From Promethearchaeota archaeon (GTDB lineage: Archaea; Asgardarchaeota; Lokiarchaeia; Sigynarchaeales; SOKP01): a DNA stretch of 8,926 bases. The stretch's first letter is position 1, and every line of letters starts with the position of its first letter. Positions 1 through 5,865 of the stretch are shown one piece after another. A program made the translations under genes and the position numbers. Under the pieces are notes generated by a model that did not search any database, had not been told where the DNA came from, and was given only the letters and a program-made list of their open reading frames with translations. The DNA is taken from positions 1 through 8,926 of the forward strand of contig JAGXOB010000036.1 of assembly GCA_019894735.1 (NCBI GenBank), given 5' to 3'.

Positions 1-1
1 G

Positions 2-607
2 AATCCGCCATCTGCAACTCACCCATTAGGACAAACGTCATATGGGCTCGATGTACTAGCATTACTAGCATACGGCGTATCAACATCGATAATTATTTCC
101 TTTTATTCCGTTCTCATTGGAATTGTGATTGGATCGTTATTTGGTTATTTATGTAAAGTTCATAGGGTGGTAAAAGAGTTGGTAATGATATTCATGGTAA
201 TCCTTTTTGTAGTACCTTGTATTTTAATTATCCTTATACAGCAAAATATGTACGGATACGATACAGGATTAACAATAACCACCATGGCAATGTATATGAT
301 TCCTGGTGTGACTTTGGTAATAAGTAAGGGTCCCTACAGCTTTAAGTTAAGCGCAAAAAAACTTATTGCATATTTTCCGTTATTTATGGGGTTTAATATT
401 TTGTTACTGGAAGCATTAGCTTTCCTAGGATTTTCTGATCCATTTTTAATACATTTAGGAGACAATATTAGTGTTGCAAGAACAAATTTATATATGGCTC
501 CTTGGGCGTCCTTTTGGCCAGGCTTGGCACTTTATGTTTTAGTTATGGGATTCATTTCGCTCCACTATGGCTTGAAAGAACCAATACCAATAGCGGGAAG
601 ATCGTAA
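2..607 (+). CDS. ABC transporter permease, DppC/OppC type (5' end outside window)
   Basis: This is the C-terminal part of an inner-membrane permease of the peptide/nickel (Dpp/Opp) ABC importer family. The frame is open from the window edge. Its first residues read NPPSATHPLGQTSYGLDVLALLAYG, close to the family signature HPLGTDxxGRDVxSRxxYG that precedes a transmembrane helix. The GTG at 125 is therefore internal and not the start. Several hydrophobic segments follow, and the end (LEALAFLGF, then MAPWASFWPGLALYVLVMGFISLHYGLKE) matches the usual DppC ending AxSFLGLG...APWxxxxPGxxxxxxxLxxNxxGDxLRD. The stretch where the cytoplasmic EAA loop should lie, between GVTLVISK and FPLFMGFNILLLEA, is short and has no EAA---G motif, so contact with the ATPase may be unusual or the protein degenerate. 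A partner permease would be expected just upstream, outside the window. Family is well supported; substrate is unknown. Confidence 0.8.
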   Translation, partial: NPPSATHPLGQTSYGLDVLALLAYGVSTSIIISFYSVLIGIVIGSLFGYLCKVHRVVKELVMIFMVILFVVPCILIILIQQNMYGYDTGLTITTMAMYMIPGVTLVISKGPYSFKLSAKKLIAYFPLFMGFNILLLEALAFLGFSDPFLIHLGDNISVARTNLYMAPWASFWPGLALYVLVMGFISLHYGLKEPIPIAGRS

Positions 608-618
608 ATATTTATCCC

Positions 619-636
619 TTTTTTTTATTATTTTTT
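619..636 (+). terminator. T-run terminator after the ABC permease
   Basis: Just downstream of the permease stop there are two T-runs, T8 at 619-626 and T6 at 631-636. Archaeal RNA polymerase commonly terminates at such runs without a hairpin. Position fits the end of the permease transcript. Confidence 0.55.
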
Positions 637-653
637 GAATTCATGAAGTACAG

Positions 654-677
654 ATCGTGAAACATACCTTTCACGAT
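654..677. terminator. Perfect 9-bp inverted repeat between convergent genes
   Basis: The arms ATCGTGAAA (654-662) and TTTCACGAT (669-677) are perfectly complementary around a 6-nt loop. The element lies between the convergent ends of the permease and the methyltransferase, 22 bp past the methyltransferase stop. On the + strand it is followed by ATTTTCT. A transcript-end hairpin, possibly acting in both directions, is the simplest reading. A protein-binding palindrome is the alternative. Confidence 0.5.
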
Positions 678-698
678 ATTTTCTAAAAGCGAAGAAGT

Positions 699-1409
699 CT
701 ATTTAATTGGTTTCCTACAGCGTATAATCAAAAAATAGGGGATAATCGTACTATCAATCTCCCCGGGATATTTTTTTAAAAGATCGTCGTCGGGATATGG
801 CTCACAAAACTCCTCTAACACAAAACCTTTATTTATCAATAAATTGAGCCAATCTGATAGAATCCGAGCAAACCGAGGTATCTTAAATTTTCTCATTTTA
901 TCGGTCATATCTTTTGGAGCTGCACCAAATATCCACTCTTCAATTTCACCATCGGATTGTTTAAAATAATCTGAAACGATAAAACCCGTTCTTTTTCCTT
1001 CATCATTTTTGACCCAACCTTGACTTGTTATCGTAAAACACGGATGGGTGATAGAAAATTGGAAGAAGCCGTTAGGTTTTAAAACCCTATAGGCTTCAGA
1101 TAATGCCTTCTCAGTGTTCGAAATATCCATTAAACTCATTGTAGCCATAGCAAAATCAAAGTATTCATCTGGAAATGGAAGATTTATAGCGCTGGCAACT
1201 TGATATTTTATTCCTAACGGCTCTTGCATTTCTTTTTCTTTTGCTGAAGCAATAAACACTTCGGAGATATCAATAGCTATTAACTCTGCACCTCTTTTTG
1301 CTGCAATTCTTGTATTGTATCCCTCTCCACATCCAATATCTATACCCTTTAAATCATTAATGTCGGGTAGCATTTTAAAAAAGCAGGTGAATTTATTAAA
1401 TCTCGGCAT
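699..1409 (-). CDS. Class I SAM-dependent methyltransferase, main fragment of a frameshifted gene
   Basis: The protein has a Rossmann-type methyltransferase core of the UbiE/Methyltransf_11 kind. Motif I is DIGCGEG (residues 24-30), the acidic residue ending strand 2 is in AIDIS (Asp47), motif II/III lies around LPFPDEYFDFAMATMSLMDI, and RVLKPNGFFQFSITHP is the usual post-IV segment. Substrate cannot be told. The ATG at 1409 is very unlikely to be the true start, because the first 12 residues (up to FFK) are out-of-frame sequence. The conserved N-terminus is encoded upstream in another frame, starting at 1489. The two join cleanly if one A is added in the T6A4 run near 1373-1382, giving about 263 residues. 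Whether this is a real mutation or an assembly/read error cannot be decided here. The next gene upstream on this strand is tRNA-Gly. Confidence 0.85.
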   Translation of the reverse strand: MPRFNKFTCFFKMLPDINDLKGIDIGCGEGYNTRIAAKRGAELIAIDISEVFIASAKEKEMQEPLGIKYQVASAINLPFPDEYFDFAMATMSLMDISNTEKALSEAYRVLKPNGFFQFSITHPCFTITSQGWVKNDEGKRTGFIVSDYFKQSDGEIEEWIFGAAPKDMTDKMRKFKIPRFARILSDWLNLLINKGFVLEEFCEPYPDDDLLKKYPGEIDSTIIPYFLIIRCRKPIK

Positions 1410-1489
1410 CTATCGTAGCCTAATTTGGCAAGTTTAATCCAATTTTTTGCATTTTCATTCCAATATTTTCCAACTTCTTTATCATCCAT
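1349..1489 (-). pseudogene. N-terminal fragment of the same methyltransferase (other frame)
   Basis: This frame begins at ATG 1489, 9 nt after a GAGG Shine-Dalgarno sequence (1499-1502), and encodes 39 sensible residues: MDDKEVGKYWNENAKNW, then IKLAKLGYDRCRDLINS and PAFLK. This is typical of the N-terminal helix of this methyltransferase group (KYWNxNAxxW...PAFLxMLPD). Translation then runs off frame into CYPTLMI and a stop at 1349-1351. Restoring one base makes PAFLK continue directly into MLPDINDLKGIDIGCGEG of the main fragment. The good ribosome-binding site and the fit at the junction are the evidence that both pieces belong to one gene. Confidence 0.75.
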
Positions 1490-1498
1490 TAAAAATTG

Positions 1499-1502
1499 CC
1501 TC
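1499..1502 (-). promoter_or_regulatory. Shine-Dalgarno GAGG of the methyltransferase
   Basis: GAGG on the minus strand ends 9 nt before ATG 1489. It decides the start of the frameshifted methyltransferase in favour of 1489 over 1409, which has no such site. Confidence 0.6.
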
Positions 1503-1562
1503 GTTTTCGCATAATTCTCTTTTACTAATCATCTTTCTTAAAAAAAAGGATAATAAATATTG

Positions 1563-1572
1563 AAAAGAAAAA
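1563..1572 (-). terminator. T-rich terminator of tRNA-Gly
   Basis: Right after the discriminator base the minus strand reads TTTTTCTTTT. A further T8 run lies at 1540-1547. Such runs end archaeal transcripts. Confidence 0.5.
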
Positions 1573-1673
1573 TGCGTCGCCCGGGAATCGAACCCGGGTC
1601 ACCAAGTTGGCAACCTGTTTTACCCATATTGTCCTGCAACATTGGCGTATACTGACCACTATACTAGCAACGC
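1573..1673 (-). tRNA. tRNA-Gly (anticodon GCC) with a 27-nt intron
   Basis: The gene folds by eye as a full cloverleaf. The acceptor is GCGTTGC/GCGACGC (one T-G pair), the D stem is GTAT/ATAC, and the T arm is CCGGG-TTCGATT-CCCGG. The discriminator A is at 1573 and no CCA is encoded. The anticodon arm is complete only after removal of 1615-1641: CCAA joins GTTGCCAACTTGG to give stem CCAAG/CTTGG with loop TTGCCAA, anticodon GCC at 1609-1611. The mature RNA is 74 nt with the discriminator. The intron therefore sits between positions 30 and 31 and not at the canonical 37/38. A 4-bp helix GUUG (intron 5' end) with CAAC (exon 2) next to the CCAA/UUGG stem could form a relaxed splicing motif. Reading it as an unspliced or Ala(TGC) tRNA leaves a mismatched anticodon stem. 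Confidence 0.93.
1615..1641 (-). other. tRNA intron, position 30/31
   Basis: Twenty-seven bases starting TGTTGCAGG and ending TAAAACAG interrupt the anticodon stem of tRNA-Gly. The boundaries are fixed by requiring a G at position 31 to pair with C39; shifting one base either way breaks that pair. The intron starts with TGTTGC, echoing GTTGCC at the start of exon 2. Archaeal splicing endonuclease would remove it. Confidence 0.8.
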
Positions 1674-1702
1674 AGCTCTTTAGAATTCTAATTTTATAAT
1701 AG

Positions 1703-1711
1703 TTAAATAAA
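1703..1711 (-). promoter_or_regulatory. Possible TATA box of tRNA-Gly
   Basis: TTTATTTAA on the minus strand lies 30-38 nt upstream of the mature tRNA 5' end, a good distance if transcription starts a few bases before it. A second candidate, TATAAAA, lies at 19-25 nt, which is rather close. The whole 1674-1772 stretch is A+T-rich, so this is weak evidence. Confidence 0.3.
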
Positions 1712-1772
1712 TTAAGAATTTAAAAATTAATTATTTTTTATAGCAATCTAAATGTAAAATAATTTTCGAATT

Positions 1773-2639
1773 TTATTTAATTTTTAATTCAAAGGTCACT
1801 TCAGCATTAGATGTTATGCCTAATTTTCTAGCTTTTTCTCTTATGAATCTTATTCTATGATCTTTTAGACGATCTGAAATAATTAACGCCGGAATTATTG
1901 GAATAACAACTATTAAAGGAAATGGTATAAAAACAACCAATAACATAACAAACAGGGGTATGGAAAGGTCATTTGCAAGTTGGGGGATAAATAAATCCAT
2001 AAATTCAATATAGGAAAGAACAACAGATACTCCAGCGTATCCTTTTAAGAGCTGTCCATACCATCTTCCAACTGATCTAATTTCAACTGGTTTTGGGGTA
2101 TCCCGTGCCTTTTTTAAGTTAGAATATAAAACACCAGAATCCATAAGAAACCACGTTGTGGAAAATAAAATACTTGCCAAGCCAATCGTAAACATTAGAA
2201 GAGCAAGAAAAGTACTGAGATCGTCGATATAACTATTTGAACCTGTTCCAGCTGATATTGAGATAATCAATGGTGTGGTCAGAAGTAATGATAGATTAAT
2301 TGTCATTAATGCTGCGAAGATACCTTCAGAAAAGAACTTAAATTTTGTAAAGTCCTTCTCATAAATTCCATACTCTACTCTCCTTCCAAAAATCTTTTTA
2401 TGAGCATAAAGAAAAAGAGGAGCAAAGAGATATCCGCCAATTAAAACGCCGATTATTGACGAAATTGGCAGGATTAGTAGGAAAATCAATCCAACTTCAA
2501 TTCCTATATCGCGTATTGGAATAAAGTATGTTAAATTTAGATGAGGGATTGATATTGAAAGAACGATGGAGAGTATTAGAATAAATATACAGTAAAATAT
2601 GAAATATAAAATTGGTTTAGAATACTTTGATTTTAACAT
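1773..2639 (-). CDS. Multi-pass membrane protein of unknown function
   Basis: I do not recognise the family. The ATG at 2639 gives 288 residues; a TTG at 2651 in the same frame would add four. An AAGGT-like ribosome-binding sequence lies about 12 nt before the ATG. Hydrophobicity by eye gives about six membrane segments. Numbered from the TTG, these are about residues 14-36, 50-82 (possibly two), 108-132, 142-168, 203-225 and 232-258. A basic, charged loop lies after the second hydrophobic block (AHKKIFGRRVEYGIYEKDFTKFKF), another around NLKKARDTPKPVEIRSVGRW, and the C-terminal tail is charged and presumably cytoplasmic (SDRLKDHRIRFIREKARKLG). No catalytic or transporter motif is visible. The gene starts 33 bp after the PfkB kinase stop on the same strand, so the two are probably co-transcribed. 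Whether they share a function is unknown. Confidence 0.8.
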   Translation of the reverse strand: MLKSKYSKPILYFIFYCIFILILSIVLSISIPHLNLTYFIPIRDIGIEVGLIFLLILPISSIIGVLIGGYLFAPLFLYAHKKIFGRRVEYGIYEKDFTKFKFFSEGIFAALMTINLSLLLTTPLIISISAGTGSNSYIDDLSTFLALLMFTIGLASILFSTTWFLMDSGVLYSNLKKARDTPKPVEIRSVGRWYGQLLKGYAGVSVVLSYIEFMDLFIPQLANDLSIPLFVMLLVVFIPFPLIVVIPIIPALIISDRLKDHRIRFIREKARKLGITSNAEVTFELKIK

Positions 2640-2672
2640 CAGGTTATCCAACCTTTTTAATCATAGTTTTTG

Positions 2673-3680
2673 CTAAACGATTTTAGACACTATTTGTTTT
2701 ATAGAGTTACTGTTAACGAAACTCTCTAATTCTGTTAAGCTATTAGGTAATCCCTCACGGACCCCTATCTCTTTACTTTCTAAATAAGACATTGCGGTTG
2801 CCATCTTAGAAGATTTCTCTAGACTGAATCCGTTTAGTTGGGAAATTAAAAGACCGGTTAGAAAAGCATCTCCAGCACCAGTAGTGTCTTCAACGGGTCC
2901 TTGGTAAATAGAACTATTTACTATGGCTTGACCATCTGAGATTATAGATCCGTTTGGTCCATCAGTAATTGATATTAGTTTTACACCCATATCTAAAAAT
3001 TTGTGAATCATAGGAATTGTGTCGGTCTCTTCTGTAAATTCTTGGGCCTCATCTTTGTTTAACGACACGACATCTGAGTTAGAGATTAGGGTTTTAGCCC
3101 ATTTTGGATTATTCTTAATGATCGACATACTTGGAGCTGCAAACACTTTTCCGTTGTTTTCTAATGTAAGATTCAGTGCTTTTTCGATCGCTCTACAGCC
3201 ACTTTCAGTCGTTAAGGAAGTCCAAGCAAAAGCTTTAATGTCTTTAAAAATTTCGTCTTTGACGTGTTCAGGCTTCAATAAGTTATTTGCGCCTTTGTAC
3301 GCCAAAATACTTCTGTCTTTTCCCCATTCTGTTTTTAAAATCACTGAAAAAGCGGTACAATCATCATCCGTCTGAATAACATTTGAAAGATCGACTCCTC
3401 TTTTTTTCATATCTTCTAAACAAATACTTGCTGAGAAATCTTTTCCTAATACTCCAATGTATGCGCTTTTTAAGCCTAACATCGCGGAATTTGATGCAAC
3501 ATTAGCAGCAGAGCCTCCCGGGACAAATAACACGCCATCTACGTTCAATTTGTGGCTGTATTCGATTGCTGTATATTTTTTTACAATATCTTTATCCAAT
3601 AATTCAAATCTGAGGATATCTTTCACTTGTAGCATGCAATCGAGCGTACAACTACCAATCGCGATTACTTCAGGATTCAT
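2673..3680 (-). CDS. PfkB-family sugar or nucleoside kinase
   Basis: This is an ATP-dependent kinase of the ribokinase/PfkB fold, phosphorylating a hydroxymethyl group of a sugar or nucleoside. Numbering from the ATG at 3680 (335 residues, usual length): VIAIGSCTLD is the first strand with substrate-binding Asp; PGGSAANVA (54-62) is PfkB signature 1; NKDE (208-211) is the metal-linked NxxE motif; DTTGAGDAF (265-273) is signature 2 with the anion hole and catalytic base Asp271. An in-frame GTG at 3689 would add MLY; the ATG fits the family's usual beginning better, though a TATA-like element lies 26 nt from the GTG and about 35 nt from the ATG. The substrate cannot be fixed from the sequence; ribose, fructose-type sugars and nucleosides are all possible. 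It heads an apparent two-gene unit with the membrane protein downstream. Confidence 0.9.
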   Translation of the reverse strand: MNPEVIAIGSCTLDCMLQVKDILRFELLDKDIVKKYTAIEYSHKLNVDGVLFVPGGSAANVASNSAMLGLKSAYIGVLGKDFSASICLEDMKKRGVDLSNVIQTDDDCTAFSVILKTEWGKDRSILAYKGANNLLKPEHVKDEIFKDIKAFAWTSLTTESGCRAIEKALNLTLENNGKVFAAPSMSIIKNNPKWAKTLISNSDVVSLNKDEAQEFTEETDTIPMIHKFLDMGVKLISITDGPNGSIISDGQAIVNSSIYQGPVEDTTGAGDAFLTGLLISQLNGFSLEKSSKMATAMSYLESKEIGVREGLPNSLTELESFVNSNSIKQIVSKIV

Positions 3681-3710
3681 ATATAACACACTTTTAACAT
3701 GAGGTAAAGA

Positions 3711-3720
3711 ATATTATAAA
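3711..3720 (-). promoter_or_regulatory. TATA-like element upstream of the PfkB kinase
   Basis: TTTATAATAT on the minus strand is centred about 35 nt before ATG 3680. This predicts transcription starting about 9 nt before the ATG, close to the GTG at 3689. No Shine-Dalgarno sequence is seen, consistent with a very short leader. Confidence 0.4.
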
Positions 3721-3770
3721 AATAGAGTTTAAACTTAAAAAATTTTGCTTGCTAGGGAGAAAGAGAAACT

Positions 3771-3779
3771 AAAAAAAAA
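3771..3779 (-). terminator. T9 terminator after the ESCRT-III gene
   Basis: Seven bases past the TAA stop of the ESCRT-III gene the minus strand carries nine consecutive T, followed by further pyrimidine-rich sequence. It separates the ESCRT-III transcript from the PfkB kinase gene downstream on the same strand. Confidence 0.6.
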
Positions 3780-3786
3780 GGGAAAC

Positions 3787-4413
3787 TTAATCTCTCGACT
3801 TCAGTTTATTTAATTCATCTTCCAATTCTTTTATTTTTCCATCAGGATCTATAGAAGGTAAAGCTCCGCCTACTTCGACTTGAATTTCTGCATCAATTTC
3901 ACCTAATATCTCTTTAACTTGATTATCAGTGACAGCGGTATCTAAAGTCATATTATCTATTCCATCTGATGTGATCTCTTGAGTTACTTCGAAATCTTCC
4001 ATATCAATACCGATTTCTGTCATTAATTCTGTAAGTTGAGGAACAGATAATTGGCTTTTTAACATTCCTAAGCTAGTGGCAATACCTTGCATAATATCTG
4101 AGATATCTTTAACTGCATTAGCTTGTTCCAGTTTAAACACCATACCTTCTAAGTTAGTTCTGAAGTGGTCAATTGCTCTTGCTTGTTTTTTAACTTGGAG
4201 ATAATTCCGGGCGTGAAATTCCGATCCATCCATGTCACCAGCCTTTCTAAGTCGTACGGCTTTATCTCTAGCTTGTTTACCAGTCATCTCCATCTTAAGA
4301 ACTTGCCGAGCAAGTCTTTTGTTAAAAACCTTTAACTTGATAGTTGCTGAACGAACAGTATCTTTTTTCTTGCCCCCTGCAAGCCAGTTACTCATATCTT
4401 TGAGAAATCCCAT
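3787..4413 (-). CDS. ESCRT-III (Snf7-family) protein, CHMP1/Vps2/Vps24-like
   Basis: This 208-residue protein is an ESCRT-III subunit, which polymerises on membranes to constrict and cut them. The N-terminus MGFLKDMSNWLAGG is a short amphipathic helix (Phe3, Leu4, Met7, Trp10, Leu11 on one side), as in membrane-inserting helix 0. Residues 15-75 are strongly basic helices 1-2, with the family pattern GDMDGSEFHARNYLQVKKQA. Residues 76-180 resemble CHMP1: MVFKLEQANAVKDISDIMQG, then QLTELMTEIGIDMEDFEV and TDNQVKEILGEIDAE. The acidic C-terminus ends in a MIM1-like helix, KELEDELNKLKSRD, aligning with CHMP1 ELSQRLARLRDQV. The LxxxLxxLK core (Leu197, Leu201, Leu204, Lys205) is present but the usual Arg is Glu200. 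This places it with the Vps2/24/46 class. It is transcribed divergently from vps4, its expected partner. Confidence 0.95.
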   Translation of the reverse strand: MGFLKDMSNWLAGGKKKDTVRSATIKLKVFNKRLARQVLKMEMTGKQARDKAVRLRKAGDMDGSEFHARNYLQVKKQARAIDHFRTNLEGMVFKLEQANAVKDISDIMQGIATSLGMLKSQLSVPQLTELMTEIGIDMEDFEVTQEITSDGIDNMTLDTAVTDNQVKEILGEIDAEIQVEVGGALPSIDPDGKIKELEDELNKLKSRD

Positions 4414-4439
4414 CTTAATTCATCATATTATTATTTTTT

Positions 4440-4447
4440 TTATATAA
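4440..4447 (-). promoter_or_regulatory. TATA box of the ESCRT-III gene
   Basis: TTATATAA, within ATATTATATAAAAAAAA on the minus strand, is centred about 30 nt before ATG 4413. There is no Shine-Dalgarno sequence between them. A leaderless or nearly leaderless mRNA is the natural inference. Confidence 0.5.
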
Positions 4448-4571
4448 TATAAGAAAACTCAAGATTATATAATTTTTTGTTGTAGACCAATGTTTACAAT
4501 CCCTTTTTAAAAAGAAAATTTGATATTCATGGAAGAATTAATTAAGAGAATAAACATTGAACTAGCTTACC

Positions 4572-4579
4572 TATAAATA
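4572..4579 (+). promoter_or_regulatory. TATA box of the vps4-vps25 unit
   Basis: TATAAATA lies 57-64 nt before the vps4 start. It would place the transcription start near 4600 and leave a leader of about 35 nt containing the AAAAAGGTTATCA ribosome-binding region. The rest of the 222-bp divergent interval (4414-4635) is A+T-rich with no further gene that I can support. Confidence 0.45.
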
Positions 4580-4620
4580 TTAAGAATATTTTAAGATAGA
4601 TAAGATAAATAATTACTTTA

Positions 4621-4626
4621 AAAAGG
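4621..4626 (+). promoter_or_regulatory. Ribosome-binding site before the TTG start of vps4
   Basis: AAAAGG ends 9 nt before TTG 4636. With the MIT-domain alignment it supports this non-ATG start; the first in-frame ATG is at codon 54, inside the MIT domain. Confidence 0.45.
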
Positions 4627-4635
4627 TTATCACTG

Positions 4636-5853
4636 TTGAGTAGTGTTGATAGTAAGCTTTACTTATATGCCGTTCAGGAGGCGCAAGCCGCTGTTGAGTT
4701 GGACGAAAAAGGGCATTATAGACAAGCTCTAAATAAGTATCAGAGAGCTGCAGAGATTCTAATACAATTCGTAAAATATAATAAAAATCCGATAATGGTA
4801 AGAAAATGTCACGATCAAATAGAGCAGTACCTAGAGCGTGCTAACGTACTTAAGGCCCATATAAGCGGTCCCAAGGTTAAAAGAGGAAGACCTTCTAGTA
4901 GGCCTAGTGAACCGAAAGATGGCGAGCCAAAAGAAGATGAGGGTCAATATTCTGCTGAAGAACAAGAAATTATAGATTCAATATCAGGGACCATATTAAC
5001 AGAATCTCCTAACGTAAAATGGATTGATATCGCGGGTTTGGGAGGAAGTAAGCAAGCTTTAAGAGAAGCAATAGTGTTACCTATTATGAAACCTAACTTG
5101 TTTACTGGGGCAAGAAAACCTTGGTCCGGTATCTTATTATTTGGTCCTCCCGGGTGTGGAAAGACGCTACTAGCCCGAGCTGCTGCTACAGAATGTAAGG
5201 CTACATTTTTTAGTGTTTCTTCAGCAGATTTATTAAGTAAATGGTTAGGAGAAAGTGAGAAGTTAATTAGTTCTCTTTTTAAAGTTGCACGTATAAAGGC
5301 GCCAAGTTTAATTTTCATGGATGAGATCGATTCAGTAGCTACTAAAAGAGGTGAAGGCCACGAAGGTGGAGGTGAAAGAAGAGTAAAAACTCAACTTTTG
5401 AGCGAAATTCAAGGAATTAAATCAGGTTCTAAGAAACCTTTATTAGTTTTAGGAGCAACCAATCGACCTTGGGATATTGATACGGCTATGCTTAGCAGAT
5501 TTGAGAAAAAAGTGTATGTTCCACTTCCAGATTTACCAGCGAGAAGCGGAATATTCAAGATTCACACCGCAGGCATTAATATGGCGCTAACTGAGGAAGA
5601 TTTTATTGAGTTAGGAGTCAGATCGGAAGGATATTCTGGAAGAGATATCTCTAACGTATGTCGTGAAGTAATAATGATCCCAATAAGAGAGTTAGATATG
5701 GGAGGTCTTCTAGAAAATTCTGATCAAGAAGTAATTGTAAGGGATATTAATTTACCAGATTTTGTGAAAACATTGAAAAAAGTAAAACCCATGACTACGG
5801 GTTCTGCTCTACAACAATACGAACAATGGGCAAAAGAATTCGGAGAATATTAA
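4636..5853 (+). CDS. vps4: Vps4-like AAA ATPase with MIT domain (CdvC homologue)
   Basis: This 405-residue protein is the ATPase that extracts and recycles ESCRT-III. Residues 1-76 form an MIT domain of three helices (VELDEKGHYRQALNKYQRAAE; QYLERANVLK), which binds MIM helices of ESCRT-III. A charged, Pro-rich linker follows to about 112. The AAA core begins at VKWIDIAGLGGSKQALREAI. It has Walker A GPPGCGKT (170-177, Lys176), pore loop KWLGE (Trp203), Walker B LIFMDE (Asp229, Glu230), sensor 1 in GATNRP (Asn276) and SRFEKK with a single arginine (Arg288) where eukaryotes have RRRFEKR. After EGYSGRDIS (331-339) the segment that forms the Vta1-binding beta domain in eukaryotes is reduced to about 20 residues. 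The C-terminal helix QYEQWAKEFGEY resembles the Vps4 end LKKFTEDFG. Start TTG is chosen from the MIT alignment. vps25 follows by 12 bp, suggesting one operon. Confidence 0.97.
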   Translation: MSSVDSKLYLYAVQEAQAAVELDEKGHYRQALNKYQRAAEILIQFVKYNKNPIMVRKCHDQIEQYLERANVLKAHISGPKVKRGRPSSRPSEPKDGEPKEDEGQYSAEEQEIIDSISGTILTESPNVKWIDIAGLGGSKQALREAIVLPIMKPNLFTGARKPWSGILLFGPPGCGKTLLARAAATECKATFFSVSSADLLSKWLGESEKLISSLFKVARIKAPSLIFMDEIDSVATKRGEGHEGGGERRVKTQLLSEIQGIKSGSKKPLLVLGATNRPWDIDTAMLSRFEKKVYVPLPDLPARSGIFKIHTAGINMALTEEDFIELGVRSEGYSGRDISNVCREVIMIPIRELDMGGLLENSDQEVIVRDINLPDFVKTLKKVKPMTTGSALQQYEQWAKEFGEY

Positions 5854-5865
5854 AAACTATCTAGG

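Noticed and set aside
125..607. GTG at 125 as the start of the ABC permease
   Set aside because: The frame is open to the window edge and the upstream residues (HPLGQTSYGLDVL) are the conserved family signature, so the gene begins outside the window.
1574..1673. tRNA-Ala (TGC) with an intron at the canonical 37/38
   Set aside because: That reading leaves a T-C mismatch at 31/39 and a purine at position 32, while the body of the tRNA looks like tRNA-Gly and the 30/31 intron gives perfect pairing.
3019..3375. 118-codon plus-strand open frame opposite the PfkB kinase
   Set aside because: It lies wholly inside the kinase on the other strand, has no family-like sequence, and the kinase carries all its signatures.
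4529..4576. 15-codon open frame MEELIKRINIELAYL in the ESCRT-III/vps4 interval
   Set aside because: Too short, no ribosome-binding site, and it overlaps the proposed vps4 TATA box; possible by chance.
4944..5318. 124-codon minus-strand open frame inside vps4
   Set aside because: It is the antisense of the AAA core, with no start signal; the vps4 reading is certain.
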